From Canna indica (taxonomy: Eukaryota; Streptophyta; Magnoliopsida; Zingiberales; Cannaceae): a DNA stretch of 64,000 bases. Under the pieces are notes generated by a model, which made no database searches, was not told the origin of the DNA, and saw nothing but the letters and a program-made list of their open reading frames with translations. The DNA lies in the NCBI GenBank assembly GCA_034359265.1, contig CP136895.1, positions 7,132,501 through 7,196,500 of the forward strand, read 5' to 3'. Shown here piece after piece: positions 20,703-31,640 of this stretch. The position numbers were made by a program, and so were the translations under genes. Position 1 is the first letter of the stretch; every line of letters starts with the position of its first letter.

Positions 20703-21302
20703 ATGGCAGTGGACTCCGCAATCTACCGCTTCGATGAAGTCGCCAAGCACAACACCGCCGAGGATCTCTGGCTCATCATCTCCGGCAAGGTTCATATATA
20801 CTTAAAGCTTTGCTCTTTAATTTCCACAACTCCAAAACTAAATCTTGCTGTCTAAATTTGTGCTTTACTTTGTGCTATTCGCTTGTTTGATTGATTTCCT
20901 TCAGGTGTATGACGTCACCCAATTCCTCACCGAGCATCCTGGTGGCCGAGACGTCTTGAAATCAGCATCTGGCAAGGCTTTTCTACCTCAATAAACTTCA
21001 ATATAATTTTACATATATATTTGCATTGAGTCTCTTGATTCAGTGATGCATGGTCTGCAGGAAAAGATGCAACTGCTGACTTTGAGAACGCAGGCCACGG
21101 TCCCGATGCCAGGGAGCTGATGAACAAGTTCTGTATTGGTAAGTTTGAATCTTCGAGTCTTCCAAAGAATCTCGCAAAGCCGGAGCAGTTACTGCAAACT
21201 TCATATCAACCTCATCATGGACTTGTGATGAAGATGCTACCATTCGTTGTGCCCTTCATCATCTTGAGCGTCTCATTTGCCATCAGATTCTTTAATAAGT
21301 AG
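20703..21302 (+). CDS. Cytochrome b5, ER-anchored, 131 aa, three exons
   Basis: Exons are 20703-20789, 20905-20971 and 21061-21302. Cytochrome b5 is the small tail-anchored haem protein of the endoplasmic reticulum that passes electrons to fatty acid desaturases, hydroxylases and P450s. The haem pocket shows TEHPGGRDVL with the first axial histidine at residue 40, and ENAGHGPDAREL with the second at residue 64, the classical 24-residue spacing. The C-terminus has one hydrophobic anchor (MLPFVVPFIILSVSFAIRFF) and ends RFFNK. The total reading frame is open. Intron 1 is GT-AG. Intron 2 begins GCAAGG and ends CTGCAG, a GC-AG intron; only this junction gives the conserved SGKDAT. The GTAAGT near 21138 is read through, as the frame across it (CIGKFESSSLP) fits the family. 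The gene looks functional. Confidence 0.93.
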
Positions 21303-22822
21303 ATTGTTTATACATGGAACATGTTGGACTCTCTGTTATTCTCTTGTGCTTGTGCTGCAACGTTGCCAAATTGTCCTAATTTTACCAAATTTGAACTTAT
21401 TTTAAGATATGTTTGATATAAATACTATCTGATGTGTCAAATCTAATTCGATCAATCAGCAATGCGGACTTAACAAGGATGACGTGGCTTAGAGTAAAAG
21501 TGGTTCTTCTTTGGCAAAATTCACTTCTTTATTTTGGTCAATTAAGTTAGTATTTTGTTTTGAAGATGATTGTTTGAGCTTGGTTTCGTGGTTTCATGCA
21601 CGAATCATGTCTATGGTTACTTACCAAGGACTGATCAAACGTAGCGTGCAAGTCACACTTCTCGCCCCATCTGTATCATTTAGGATGAGTCTCACAGACA
21701 TATTTTGTTGGATGTTCGTACACCCATGATAGATGGCGTCTTTTTCTTGGGCTCATTAGTACCCCTTTTCCCACTCGAACCCAGGCATTGGGATTCTAGC
21801 GCTTTTGGTAGCTTCCGGAGCCGTCTCCGTTCTCCGCCAATCGCCGCCGTCTCCGTTCTCCGCCGATCGTCGCCGTCCACCTGCCTTCTTCCTTTTCTTC
21901 CTTCCCCTCTATTTCTCTCCACTGCCTGTGCCCTGTTGGCCTGTTGGCTTTGCAAGTTTGCTCCTTTGCCATTGATGCTGTTGGAGTGCTGGAGAAGAGC
22001 ATTAGATTGTGCCCTGTTGGCTTAGGTTGGATGGTAGAGCAGTTTGAATGGCTTAGCAATTTTGACAATGGAGGAATGCTAGTCATGCAAACCGGCAGCG
22101 GTGGAAGGTACTGATTTCCATCCTCAAATACATTTTTTCATCTTTTGACTTTATAAATTGAAATAATTCACACCTTCCCTTGCTGACTATAAACAGAAGA
22201 TTTCTGCATTTGACAAGTAGTTTATTAGTCTTATGCAAATAATGGGCAACAGATGCTAATATTATTGCTCAGATAAAATTATTTATTTTATTGGATTTTA
22301 CACTATTATTCAGGAAATATATGTGCTTAATCAACCATCTAAAATTATATATATAAAGGCCATTAAGAAAATGAAAAATGAAACTGCATCAGTTTAGTAT
22401 TATGAATGGATGCATTGCAATAGCTCCACGTAAGTACAAGGTTTACTAGGTACTAGAATATAAAAGTATAACTGAGCTTGACCAAAAAAGTATATAGATT
22501 TATTCAGTAATGATAATAGTTGTTAGCTATTGCTCTCTAAATTTATATATGTTTGAGCTGTACAATAATCTTCTTGTTAAGAGACCTAAATTTAAATATA
22601 AATTGAATTATCATTACTGAATAAATCTAGAGAAAATTCAATTAAGGTACTATAGATATTTATTTCATTTTAGATGTTTTTATTAGCTTCTATTAGGCAA
22701 GGAATATATTTTTTAGTTCTTTCCCTTTCAACTATTAGTTTTTGACTTTCACTAGTTTTATTGTAATTTGGAGCAAAAATTCGTTTAATGCCTCATTTTG
22801 AGACACTTGTTATATTGAGACC
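21303..22822. other. Region between cytochrome b5 and the hAT transposase
   Basis: The first part should hold the cytochrome b5 3' UTR. A GC-rich, CT-rich patch at 21740-22030 has open frames but no domain. 22100-22822 is AT-rich and probably the 5' non-coding part of the hAT element, whose left terminus I could not fix. Confidence 0.4.
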
Positions 22823-25228
22823 ATGCTTAAAAACATGTTTGAACGATATCATAAACGAAAACGACAAGAGTCTTCTTCATCAACTCCAACCTTTGATGAG
22901 CCTACTCCTCCATCAGCTATTGAGCAGACTTTTCCATCAGCTAATGAGCCTATTCCAAGTGTGTTTGACATTAATTCACTTCAATCTGATCTTGGATTAA
23001 GGAGAAAGATATCAAATTTTCATCCGAATATTCGGGATGAAGTAAGGAGGGCATATATACAAAGAGGTCCTTGTCGACCTCATATGGAGCAATATCCTCT
23101 CAAAAAAGTTGGAAGAGCGTTACGACGATTTCATTCAGATTGGTATAAGAATTATAGTTGGATGAAATATAGTGTGGACGCAGATGCTGTGTTTTGCCTG
23201 TGGTGTTACTTATTCAAGAATGAGACCGAAAATATTGCAGGTGGTGATTCATTTGTTAATGGAGGATTTTATAGTTGGCACAAAATAGATAGATATGATA
23301 AACATATTGGTCTAGTCAGAAGTGCTCATAATCAAGCTCAGATTAGGTGTGAGGATTTAATGAATGAAAAGTGCTCAATCCAAACCGCTTATTACAAGCA
23401 ATATGATCAAGCAAAATGTGAGTATAGAACTCGTCTAACCGCCTCAATTGATGTATTGAGGTTTCTTCCTCATCAAGGTTTGGCTTTTCGTGGTCATGAT
23501 GAAAGTGAAACATCAAGTAATAATGGGAATTTTCTTGAACTTTTGTCGTGGTATACCGAATGAATTGATGATGTTGATAGTGTTGTTTTGAAGAATGCTC
23601 CGGAAAATAATCAATTGATAGATCCTATAATACAACAAGACATCATCAGTGCTTGTGCAAAGGAAACAACAAAAGTCATTATTGATGATCTAGGTGATGA
23701 ATATTTTTCTATATTAGTTGATGAGTCAAGTGATATATCTCAGAAAGAGCAATTGGCTATATGTTTGCGTTTTGTTGATAGATGTGGAAGGGTAACTGAG
23801 TGGTTCCTTGGACTTGTGCATGTCTCTGATACTAATGCTGTGTCTCTTAAAATTTCAATCTTTTCATTACTGCTGGAGCATTCTTTGAGTCCATCTAGAA
23901 TTCGAGGCCAAGGCTATGATGAAGCTAGTAACATGAAAGGTGAAATCAATGGCCTTAAAACTTTGATCATGAAGAAAACTCCATCTGCTTATTATGTTCA
24001 TTGTTTTGCCCATCAACTTCAATTGACACTTATAGCTATTTGTTCAAAGAACGATGATTTTGTTTGGCTTTTTAAGCAACTTACAAACTTGTTGAATGTA
24101 ATCGGAGTTTCTTGTAAGCGAAAGAAAATGCTTCGAGTAAAGCAAGCAGAACTAGTTGCAGAAGCATTATGTGTTGGTGAAATTAAAAGTGGAAGTGGCT
24201 TAAATTAGGAAATTGGTTTGAGGAGGCCAGGTGATACTCGTTGGGGATCCCACTATAAAATACTTTTGAGCATCCATACTATGTTTTCGTCGATATGTAG
24301 TGTGCTTCACACACTTGGAGAAATATGCTCGCATTCAAGTGACAGGATAAAAGCTCAATCTATTGCATACAACTTAGAATCATTTCACTTTATCTTTGTG
24401 GCTCGACTGATGATGTCTATTTTTGGTCTCACACATGAACTAAATCTATCTTTACAACGTAAAGATCAAGATATAATCAATGCTATGTCACTTGTTATAT
24501 CAACTAAGAAGAGATTGCAGATGATTAGAGACGAGGGATGAGAATCTCTTATGGATAAAGTGTGTGATTTTTGTGCTAAGAATCACATTGAAGTTCTTAA
24601 TATGGATGATGCATATGCTCTATTGGGGAGAACAAAGAGGAGAATTTAACAAGTCACAAATTTGCACCATTTTCGAGTTAAAGTGTTTCTAAAGGTGATT
24701 GATATACAACTTCAAGAGCTAAATAATCATTTTGACGAGGTCAACTCAGAGTTACTTATTGGTATGTCTTGCTTGAGTCCTAAAGAATCATTTGCTAATT
24801 TTGACAAGAAAAAGTTGGTGAAACTTGCGAAATTTTATCCTAATGAGTTTCCACCTACTGATTTGTTGGCTCTTGAGTTTCAACTTGAAAGATTTATCTA
24901 TGATATGCAAAGTGATGATAGATTTTCTGCACTCAATGAGCTTAGTGAATTATCTGTGAAGCTTGTTGAGACAAAAAAACACAAAATATTTTCTCAAGTT
25001 TATTTGCTTTTGAAGTTAACTTTGACTCTTTCAGTGGCGACAACAAGTGTGGAAAGGGCTTTTTCAGCAATGAGCTTTGTGAAGAATAGAGTGCGCAATA
25101 GTATGAGCGATTAACTTTTGAATGATTATTTAGTAACTTTTATAGAGGCTGAAATGTATTCAAATATTACTAATAATATTATAATTAGTCGTTTTCAAAA
25201 TATGAGAAGCCGTAGAGGACAATTGTGA
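22823..25228 (+). pseudogene. hAT transposase (TTF zinc finger / DUF4371 type), inactivated by stops
   Basis: One continuous frame of about 801 codons with no indel but five internal stops: TGA 23561, TAG 24206, TGA 24539, TAA 24647 and TAA 25112. Order: charged N-terminus (MFERYHKRKRQESSSS), TTF-type zinc finger region (FHSDWYKNYSWMKYSVD, FCLWCYLFK), DUF4371 (GLAFRGHDESETS, NGNFLELL), RNase H-like catalytic core with the first aspartate in FSILVDESSD, HCFAHQLQL, RRPGDTRWGSHY, and a C-terminal hAT dimerisation domain (TTSVERAFSAMSFVKNRVRN). It resembles the ZMYM1-like group of plant hAT transposases. A stop follows NMRSRRGQL. It would have excised and inserted hAT elements in the nucleus; this copy cannot. 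Confidence 0.9.
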
Positions 25229-25393
25229 GATGTAGTTGGTCGCTTCTCTTTTGGTTTGTTGATCTATATATTTTGATTGTCTTATGTTAAATGTGTTTTT
25301 TATACAATCATACCCAAATTGTAACTGAACATTATAAGTTTAATTTTAAATTTTTTTATGTCCCTCATTTTTAAAATTTTGCATACGCCCCTG
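25229..25393 (+). mobile_element. 3' non-coding end of the hAT element
   Basis: The tail runs to GCATACGCCCCTG at 25393. Its reverse complement (CAGGGGCGTATGC) has the CAGGGGCG-like form common at hAT termini. The matching left end and the 8-bp duplication were not found, so the element is probably truncated or rearranged on the left. Confidence 0.45.
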
Positions 25394-25744
25394 ATATCAA
25401 CGACGACTTAATGATAGCTTTACTACAATCGAACTGCCACTATGTAGTCACTGAAGGCATTGTTGGTGGTTGTCGTTTTTATGAGACTGTATAATAGAAA
25501 ATGTAAGAGTAAAAAGGTAAAATTGATACCAAAATTATGCACTTATAATATTTTGGCACATAATTTTTTTTTTAACTAATTAGTACCTAATGTTATCATT
25601 GTCTAACACATTACTACAACGTCGTAGCTTGGCCGTCGAAAAATGCTGACATGGAAATCTGCTTCTCATGTCATTACTTAAAAAAATATTTTTCTATTTA
25701 TTTTTACTACCGCATAGTTATATAATTATTCAATCACGTGGCTA

Positions 25745-25753
25745 TAAAAATAA
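25745..25753. repeat. Left 9-bp target duplication of Pack-MULE 3
   Basis: TAAAAATAA, repeated exactly at 32175-32183. Confidence 0.88.
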
Positions 25754-25830
25754 GGATTAATTATGCTACATATATTTTGAATTTTAGGAATTTTCCAAAT
25801 TTTGATTCGAACTTTTATTTGTATCGATAG

Positions 25831-25958
25831 TATACTCATATTTTTAATCTGTATCAATAATATCCTCTCGTTAAATAATCATGAGTTTTATCATTATACT
25901 CATATTTTTAATCTGTATCAATAATATGCTCTCGTTAAATAATCATGAGTTTTATCAT
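25831..25958 (+). repeat. 64-bp tandem duplication in the left TIR of Pack-MULE 3
   Basis: TATACTCATATTTTTAATCT and onward starts at 25831 and again at 25895. The right terminal repeat has a single copy, so the duplication is secondary. Confidence 0.9.
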
Positions 25959-26037
25959 TTAACTGATGACGTGGCATGCAATACATCAAATTTGAATAAA
26001 AATAAAAGAAGTGCCGTGAATAAAATATTAGGTTATT

Positions 26038-26275
26038 TTATTCTTTTCTTCGCCTCCGGGCACATCATCCCCGTGGTGGATATAGCCTGCCTCTGTCGGC
26101 CTCCCTGACGGCGTAGAGAACCTCACCACCGCCCCTGCTTCCGAATGCTGACACATCTACGAGGCCATCGACCTCGCGCAGCACGCTCACGAAGAGCTCC
26201 TCCGCAACCCCCACCCCCCCTCCCCCCGCCCGACGCCGTTGTCACCGACATCCCCTACTGGGGGAAGAACCCCCC
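26038..26275 (+). pseudogene. UDP-glycosyltransferase N-terminal fragments in Pack-MULE 3
   Basis: The frame reads FFASGHIIPVVDIA, the conserved N-terminal acceptor-side motif of plant family-1 UDP-glycosyltransferases (FMAQGHIIPMVDIA-like). Then, after a deletion, come GLPDGVENLTTAP, IYEAIDLAQHAHEELLRN and PDAVVTDIPYW, the usual later parts of the same N-terminal domain. A TGA interrupts the frame near 26145 and a C-rich run (26213-26280) disturbs the rest. These enzymes glycosylate small molecules in the cytosol. The next parts of the gene occur at 31377-31905, after the cystatin, SKU5-like and CACTA sequences. Confidence 0.8.
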
Positions 26276-26436
26276 CCCCCCGTCTGTGTGGAGAAGGTGA
26301 CAGGAGGAAGCCGTGGAAGATTTTCACCATGAAAGTCTTGTTCGCATGCATTTAGAAAGAAGTCGACTTCATTCACCATGAAAACACATTAACTCTTGTT
26401 CTTCATTCTGTTCTCTCGATCTCAAAGGTGGTTTTC

Positions 26437-26690
26437 GGCTGATGGACTATGATCAAGGACGTCAGTGATCCGCACGTCCGCGAGATCGCCCACTTCCCTC
26501 TCTCGGAGCACAACGATGACGTGAAGACCTGTCTTGTTTTGATCAAGGTGGTGAAAGGCGAGACGCAAGTGGCGGCGGGGACAAAGTATCGGCTGGTGCT
26601 GGAGGTTATGGATTATAATAAGGGCAAGACAGCAAGATACGTGGCGGCGGTGTTGGAGAAGAAGTGGGAGAACTTCCTGCTCGTGTCACA
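26437..26690 (+). pseudogene. Cystatin (cysteine proteinase inhibitor) fragment in Pack-MULE 3
   Basis: The translation IKDVSDPHVREIAHFPLSEH, then VLIKVVKGETQVAAGTKYRL, VLEVMDYNKGKTARYVAAVL and EKKWENF is the phytocystatin fold: N-terminal helix, central inhibitory loop (QVAAG here, QVVAG usually) and the late Trp loop (KKWENF). Phytocystatins block papain-like proteases. The usual GGW near the start is broken by a TGA (G-stop-W at 26437-26445). There is no signal peptide. The frame runs past WENF into unrelated sequence to 26946, so the end is a fusion. Confidence 0.85.
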
Positions 26691-27049
26691 AATGTTGTTC
26701 CTTGTAGCTTACTATTGCAGTGTCGGTCAAGTAGACAAAGAGATCATAAGCACAACTAGTGTGCATGCTGTCACTGAGTGTCTAATTAACTCTCAGACGT
26801 TCTGCTTTCTCATCCACTCTCAACCCTCGCGTCAATGCAGATTTGCTGAGTCGAAGTCGAACTATGGCTGGTTAACGTCGAAAGGGAGGCAGCCGAAAGC
26901 TTTCTACTCCCAACTGAAGCCATTTGCAAGAATCTCGCTTAATTAGGCTACTGAAGCCATTTGCAAGAATCTCAGCTTAATTAGGCAGGTACACTCATTG
27001 AAGAGAGAACAAGAGAGTGAGGATTAAAGAGAGAACAGAGGGAGTGAGG
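26691..27049 (+). other. Linker between cystatin and SKU5-like pieces in Pack-MULE 3
   Basis: No recognisable domain. It contains a tandem pair of about 36 bp (ACTGAAGCCATTTGCAAGAA at 26919 and 26949) and a second short duplication of GAGAGAACA..GAGTGAGGAT at about 27003-27050. It may derive from the 3' flank of the cystatin gene and the 5' leader of the SKU5-like gene. Confidence 0.5.
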
Positions 27050-27208
27050 ATGGAGTGGCGTCGTCGGTTGTCTCCGGCGGCGGCATTGGCGTTTGCGGTG
27101 TCTTGGATGGCGGTGCTCGTGGCGCCCGACTTCGCCGAGGATTCTTACGCCTACTTCGTCTGGGATGTTTCCTTCATCACCGCCGCCCCTCTCGGGGTCA
27201 AGCAGCAG
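27050..27208 (+). pseudogene. First exon of an SKU5-like multicopper-oxidase-like protein
   Basis: The 53 codons begin with a signal peptide (LSPAAALAFAVSWMAVLVAP) followed by SYAYFVWDVSFITAAPLGVK and QQ. This matches the mature N-terminus of SKU5/SKS proteins, GPI-anchored or secreted relatives of ascorbate oxidase acting at the cell wall (WxVSYITASPLGVKQQV). The exon ends exactly at a GT donor (27209), where the family has its first intron. No second exon follows; CACTA A is inserted 187 bp downstream at 27396. The frame itself is undamaged. Confidence 0.8.
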
Positions 27209-27392
27209 GTGTTCACTTCACTCTCCAGTAGCTCAATTGCATTCTTAATTTGCATGTTCGGTGAAGAACCTGAGTTGTTAGATATCATTGTTGGTTATAT
27301 ATCTCATTCTGTAAAAATCTTAGATCTACTATTACCTTAATATACATATGATAAGACCTAGATTGCACAGTGTTTGGCCTCCGTTAATGAGC

Positions 27393-27395
27393 TCA
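27393..27395. repeat. 3-bp target duplication TCA of CACTA A (left)
   Basis: TCA here and at 31346-31348, as expected for CACTA transposons. Confidence 0.85.
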
Positions 27396-27996
27396 CACTA
27401 CCGGAATAATGAACATAAGCAACGGCTTGTAACGGTCCCAACTGTTGCAACGGAGCCGTGGCAGAAAGACGTGTTGCTGATAATTTAGCAACGGTCGCTC
27501 GCGCCGTTGCTAATAATATTATCAGCAACGGATTTGCCACGGACCCGGTTCCGTTGCTGATAACAATTATTAGCAACAGTCCGCGTGTCCGTAGCAAACC
27601 CGTTAGTGAAAGACTGTTGCTAAATCGTTGCTGTACGACATTAGCAACGGCTTATGATACACTTTTAGTAACGACTTTCCCACGGACATCGGAAAGCCGT
27701 TGCTGATGACTACAACCTGCAACCGAAAAAATCTAAAATTTCAAATTTCCATTTAATACATTGATACATTATCTGATACATAACTCACACACCCATACAC
27801 TCATACATACATTCATTCACACATCACAAATACACCCAGATATACATCAAAATAATTATATTTATATTTATAATTATCTACAATCGTATAAAAACTATTC
27901 AAATGCAAATTTGAAGTATCAATATCCAAACAAAACAAATTAATCAAGTATAGTATCTAAGTAACAAAGTCAATAAATAAATAAAAATAATAAATC

Positions 27997-29222
27997 TCAC
28001 GATGACGATGGAGGATGGTCTGGATCATATGCCGAGGTCTGAAGTGCTTGAGTGTACACCGGCGTGGACAAACTCGAGGACGATGGATCAGATGATGCCG
28101 AGGGGATGCCTGCTCCGCTATGAGCTGAGATGTTGCGTAGCATAGCATGCATCTCCGCCATCATCTGACTCTGATGCGCGACCGCCTCCTCCAGTGTCCT
28201 TATCCTGGTACTATGATAAGAACTGGACCAAGAGGTGGACGACCGCTCACCAACATGCGGAGGGGTCGATGCCCCAAGCGGGCATAGCACGGCTCGCACA
28301 TGACCACTATCTGCAAAACCATACACACGATCGTGGTCCCAGCCACCTGCAGCCTCGACCCACGCTCTTGCGTCAAAGTCCTCGGGGGTGCCTCCGCGCT
28401 GTATCACCGTCTGACTGTAGGTCTTCTACTCGAGTTTAACTTTTTGTTGAATATTTTTCATAAAACTTAAATTAAAAATAAATAATGAATAATTTAAAAA
28501 TATATATACTTACCATAATGTATGCAGCGCGGTTGTCGACGTACTCCACCGTCCCATGCACACGACGGTGAGTCCGCTCAAACACCACCATCGGGGAGGG
28601 TCGCTGGACAGTCCTGTCGTCCAACACCGTCGTCTACATTTACAAAACAAATACATTAATTAGTACACAGAGTAACAAATAAAATATATAATTAAAATTA
28701 AGGTATACTTACCATACGGTTCGCGTGCATTGCAAATGCAACCGAGCCGCCAGTGTGACGCGTTCCTCCCCCCCGACATGCGATTTCTAGCCGCGGTCCT
28801 AGAAACCTCCTGCCATCTATCCGTCGACCATAATGCCACGAGCTGGTCCCATATATCCGAAGTAATCTAATCGGGGCCGTATACCCGAGTCTCCGCGATG
28901 TTAGTGGTCCCAGCTCGAGCCATCGCTTGGGATCGGGCCTGCCCCAGCTGCCCGTTGTACCTCACTCGGAAAATAGCCTCCCAGGCAGCGTAAATGAAGG
29001 GCCCCTGGTCCTCGACCCATGTATAGCGAGCCTGCAAAATAATAATATCAGTACCAATATTAATCATCATGCATGTATATAAAAAAATTAATATGTGTCT
29101 CAAACTCGCGCCATAGCATATCAACGTGCTCACTGGGCACGTGAGACCACGTGGGTCATGCCCCGTGCATATATCGTCGAATGGTAGAAGAAATGCTCCT
29201 TGGCACTTCTTCTTGTTCAAAC
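27997..29222 (-). pseudogene. TNPA-like gene of CACTA A, exons 2-5
   Basis: Minus-strand exons at about 29222-29099, 29031-28713, 28633-28514 and 28425-27997 are homologous to those of CACTA B and C. They encode a Transposase_24-type protein, the TNPA-like partner thought to bind the element's subterminal repeats. Visible: RARYTWVEDQGPFIYAAWEA-like exon 3, VFERTHRR in exon 4, and RGGTPEDFDARAWVEAAGGW with VLCPLGASTPP in exon 5, ending in a Ser-rich tail. Exon 3 has a TAG where the others have Trp (near 28868). The donor after exon 2 lacks GT (ACACAT). Exon 1 is the fused piece described separately. Confidence 0.8.
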
Positions 29223-29299
29223 CTGCACAACAAAAATAAAATTTAATATTATATTATGATATAATGAATTTTAATTATTCATAATTCATGATATATTAC

Positions 29300-30006
29300 C
29301 GCTCCCCAATCACGATAATGAATCTGCTTGACTCTGTGGCTGATGGAGGCTGCCACCTATTCGGCCCGCGTGGCCTCCTGCATCTGGATGTACTAGCCTC
29401 AGTAGTATTTAGGAGCTGCGTCATTGCTGAAAACCTTGTGTATTTAGGACAATTCTCATACAAAGGTTCATCGGCAGCTTTCAACATCTCGTAAAATTCT
29501 GTAGCTTTTTTATTCGGCAATTCAATCTCTACCGCAGTTTGTACTTCTGTGATATCAACCGCTGTAGTATCTGGTGGGACTGACGTCTCAGTAACTGGTC
29601 GATCAACATTATCATTCAGGTGGAATTTACCCCCAAGACTACCAAGTATCATAGTTCTATAGGAATTAGATTGACTGGAAGAAGAAACACTAGCATAGGA
29701 AGATTCACCATGTGTCTAAACGACAGGATTGCTCGACGTCCCGACTTCACGTGACTCCCCGTGACAAGTCCATAGATTATATCTTGGTGCAAATCCTTTG
29801 CTATATAGATGCAGAGTGACAATTTCTCGATCCAAAAATCATCCATTCAAGCAAATGCGGTAGGGAGATCGGATTTTATCACCGACGCTAACAAATTTTT
29901 AATTTGAATAGGCAAAATTTAGGAAGTAAGTTACGCCTAATCTAAACTCATTCGTTAAAGCTTCACGATCAAGATGTCGGTACATCCAACTTCGATCAGC
30001 CGACAT
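29300..30006 (-). pseudogene. TNPD N-terminal part fused to TNPA exon 1 by deletion (CACTA A)
   Basis: Starts MSADRSWMYRHLDREALTNE, the Transpos_assoc N-terminal domain of TNPD-type transposases, and carries stops after FAYSN, after ICLNG and at SSNPVV (TAG, 29716-29718). From 29652 the frame is open: MILGSLGGKFHLND, AADEPLYENCPKYTRFSAMT and QLLN, then immediately TEASTSRCRRPRGPNRWQ, which belongs to TNPA exon 1. In the full-length relatives these points lie about 3 kb apart. The junction is CTCCTAAATACT/ACTGAGGC. The fused exon ends at a GT donor at 29299. Confidence 0.88.
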
Positions 30007-30009
30007 GAT

Positions 30010-31080
30010 TCTGTCAATCAACGACAATTTCTTAGGTTAATGCCTTTAGGTGAGATGGTCCTATTCCATTCGGGATTTATATTATTTATATTGCACTAAG
30101 TATTTCTTTTAATCGCTAATTTCATTCTAAATTTCGACAGCATCTCCCTACAGTTCTTCGAATACGCATATCATCTTGGCGCATATCAGAGAACAAGAGA
30201 GATGTTGCCGAAATTTAGAATAAGTTAACGGTTAAAAGAAAAACGTAAGTGCAATACAAATAATTATATTTCCAAATTGTCTAATCAGGGACAATTCAAG
30301 GGTTGTACGTCGTATAAAAGATCATCTACTTCTTTTACACGAGCATACAATCCCCGAACGGATCTAAGGTTTTGCTAAATCATATCTGACCACGTGAAAC
30401 GTATCAACTCGTTGGATGGATGATTATTTTCTAAATGTTTCAAGTCAGTTTGAGTCCATAGTGGACAATTCCGACACGAGTCAAAATTGGACGATTCCGG
30501 TGCGAGTCCGAAGTGGACAATTTCGGCGTGTGTCCGAAATTGACGATTCCGCCACAAGTCCGAAGTGGACAATTCCGGCGCGAGTCCACTGAGGACTACT
30601 CTGGACTAATTAATATTTTAACTAATTAATTAATATTAATCTACAATATTTTAACTAATTTAAATAATTAACCTACAATTATTAATCTAAAACATAATAT
30701 TAATCTAACTAAATTAATCTAAAAATTACTCTAAACTCTAATAATTAATCTAAAAATCATAATAATTAATCTAAACCCTAAAAATTAATCTAACAAATTA
30801 AATAATTAATTCAAATAATTAATTAAAAATTATATATATAAGCATTTTCGGCGCTGGAGTCCAATGTTCGAACACTGCATAAACCACCGGCCGCCGACCG
30901 GTGGCCGTCGATCGAAACCCTATTTTAAGGATTTCGGCCGGCTCTAACAAATAGGGGGTCAGAGGCGGCGAGAAATACCTCGAATCGAACAGGAGGCGGA
31001 GGTCGAAACTGGAGGTCGAGGACGGGGCAGCGGCGACGGGCAGAGGAAGAGGAAGAGGGGGGCGGGCGCGATCGCATGCT
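30010..31080 (-). other. 5' non-coding part of CACTA A with TCC/GGA-type short repeats
   Basis: Contains 23-26 bp degenerate units of the form GTCCACTTCGGACTCGCACC (30440-30600), also present in the other CACTA elements, then AT-rich sequence. Next to the promoter is a GC-rich leader (30900-31080). Confidence 0.6.
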
Positions 31081-31090
31081 CTATATAAAC
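31081..31090 (-). promoter_or_regulatory. TATA box of CACTA A
   Basis: On the minus strand GTTTATATAG follows directly after the last AGCAACGGC..GCCGTTGCT repeat. The same arrangement occurs at 38003-38012 in B and 53060-53069 in C, so it is likely the element's promoter. Confidence 0.6.
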
Positions 31091-31348
31091 TTATCAGCAA
31101 CGACTCACTTAGCCGTTAGAAAGCCGTTGCTGATAAGTTAATCATCAGCAATGGCTCACTTGTCCGTTAGAACGCCGTTGCTGAGGTAATAAATATCTAC
31201 AACGGCTAACGTGTCCATTAGAAAGCTGTTGCAGATAGAACATATCTGCAACGGCTTGAGCGATCGTAAGAACGTCATTGCAAATAGCAATGGCTTGAGC
31301 GGCCGTTGCTGATAGCCGTTGCTGAAGAACCAATTTCTAGTAGTGTCA

Positions 31349-31640
31349 GTAGAAAAGGATTATGATAGGGGCAAGACGCAGCTTGACATTCCTTGTGTCA
31401 CCTTCTATGTCGTTGGGGTCTTCCCCCAGCTCGTGTGAACAACCTCGTCCGCATTCGATCGAATATCCAAGAACGCCCGATCGTTGCTATCCCTGACTTG
31501 CCCGGACGGGCGCCCATCGAGCTCCCCTGCGCAGAGCTGCCGAACTTCCTGCTTGAGAAGAACCACATGACCGACGCGTGGGACCTGATGAAGGAGGCAC
31601 AGTTGGGCTGCCACGGCGTGTAGGAGAAGAACCACCTGCA
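31349..31640 (+). pseudogene. UDP-glycosyltransferase middle fragment, with a 9-codon cystatin stub
   Basis: KDYDRGKTQ at 31353-31379 resembles the cystatin stretch MDYNKGKTA at 26607-26633. It runs directly into LDIPCVTFYVVGVFPQLV, NNLVRIRSNIQ, AIPDLPGRAPIELPCAELPN and FLLEKNHMTDAWDLMKEAQL with GCHGV and a TAG, which is the middle of a family-1 UDP-glycosyltransferase. A TGA replaces the codon after PQLV and a frame change follows. It continues the N-terminal piece at 26038-26275. Confidence 0.8.

Larger units (their letters stand above)
27396..31345 (-). mobile_element. CACTA transposon A, 3,950 bp, internally deleted, minus orientation
   Basis: The right end (its 5' end) read inward starts CACTACTAGAAATTGGTTC. 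The left end starts CACTACCGGAATAATGAAC, so two bases of the TIR are altered. TSD TCA. Subterminal AGCAACGGC/GCCGTTGCT repeats occupy about 27410-27715 and 31095-31335. The TNPD gene has lost everything after its N-terminal part, which runs straight into TNPA exon 1. Homology along the remaining length to CACTA B and C shows one family. Confidence 0.93.

Noticed and set aside
21705..22086. Overlapping GC-rich frames on both strands before the hAT gene
   Set aside because: Low-complexity Leu/Pro/Arg readings with no conserved motif on either strand.
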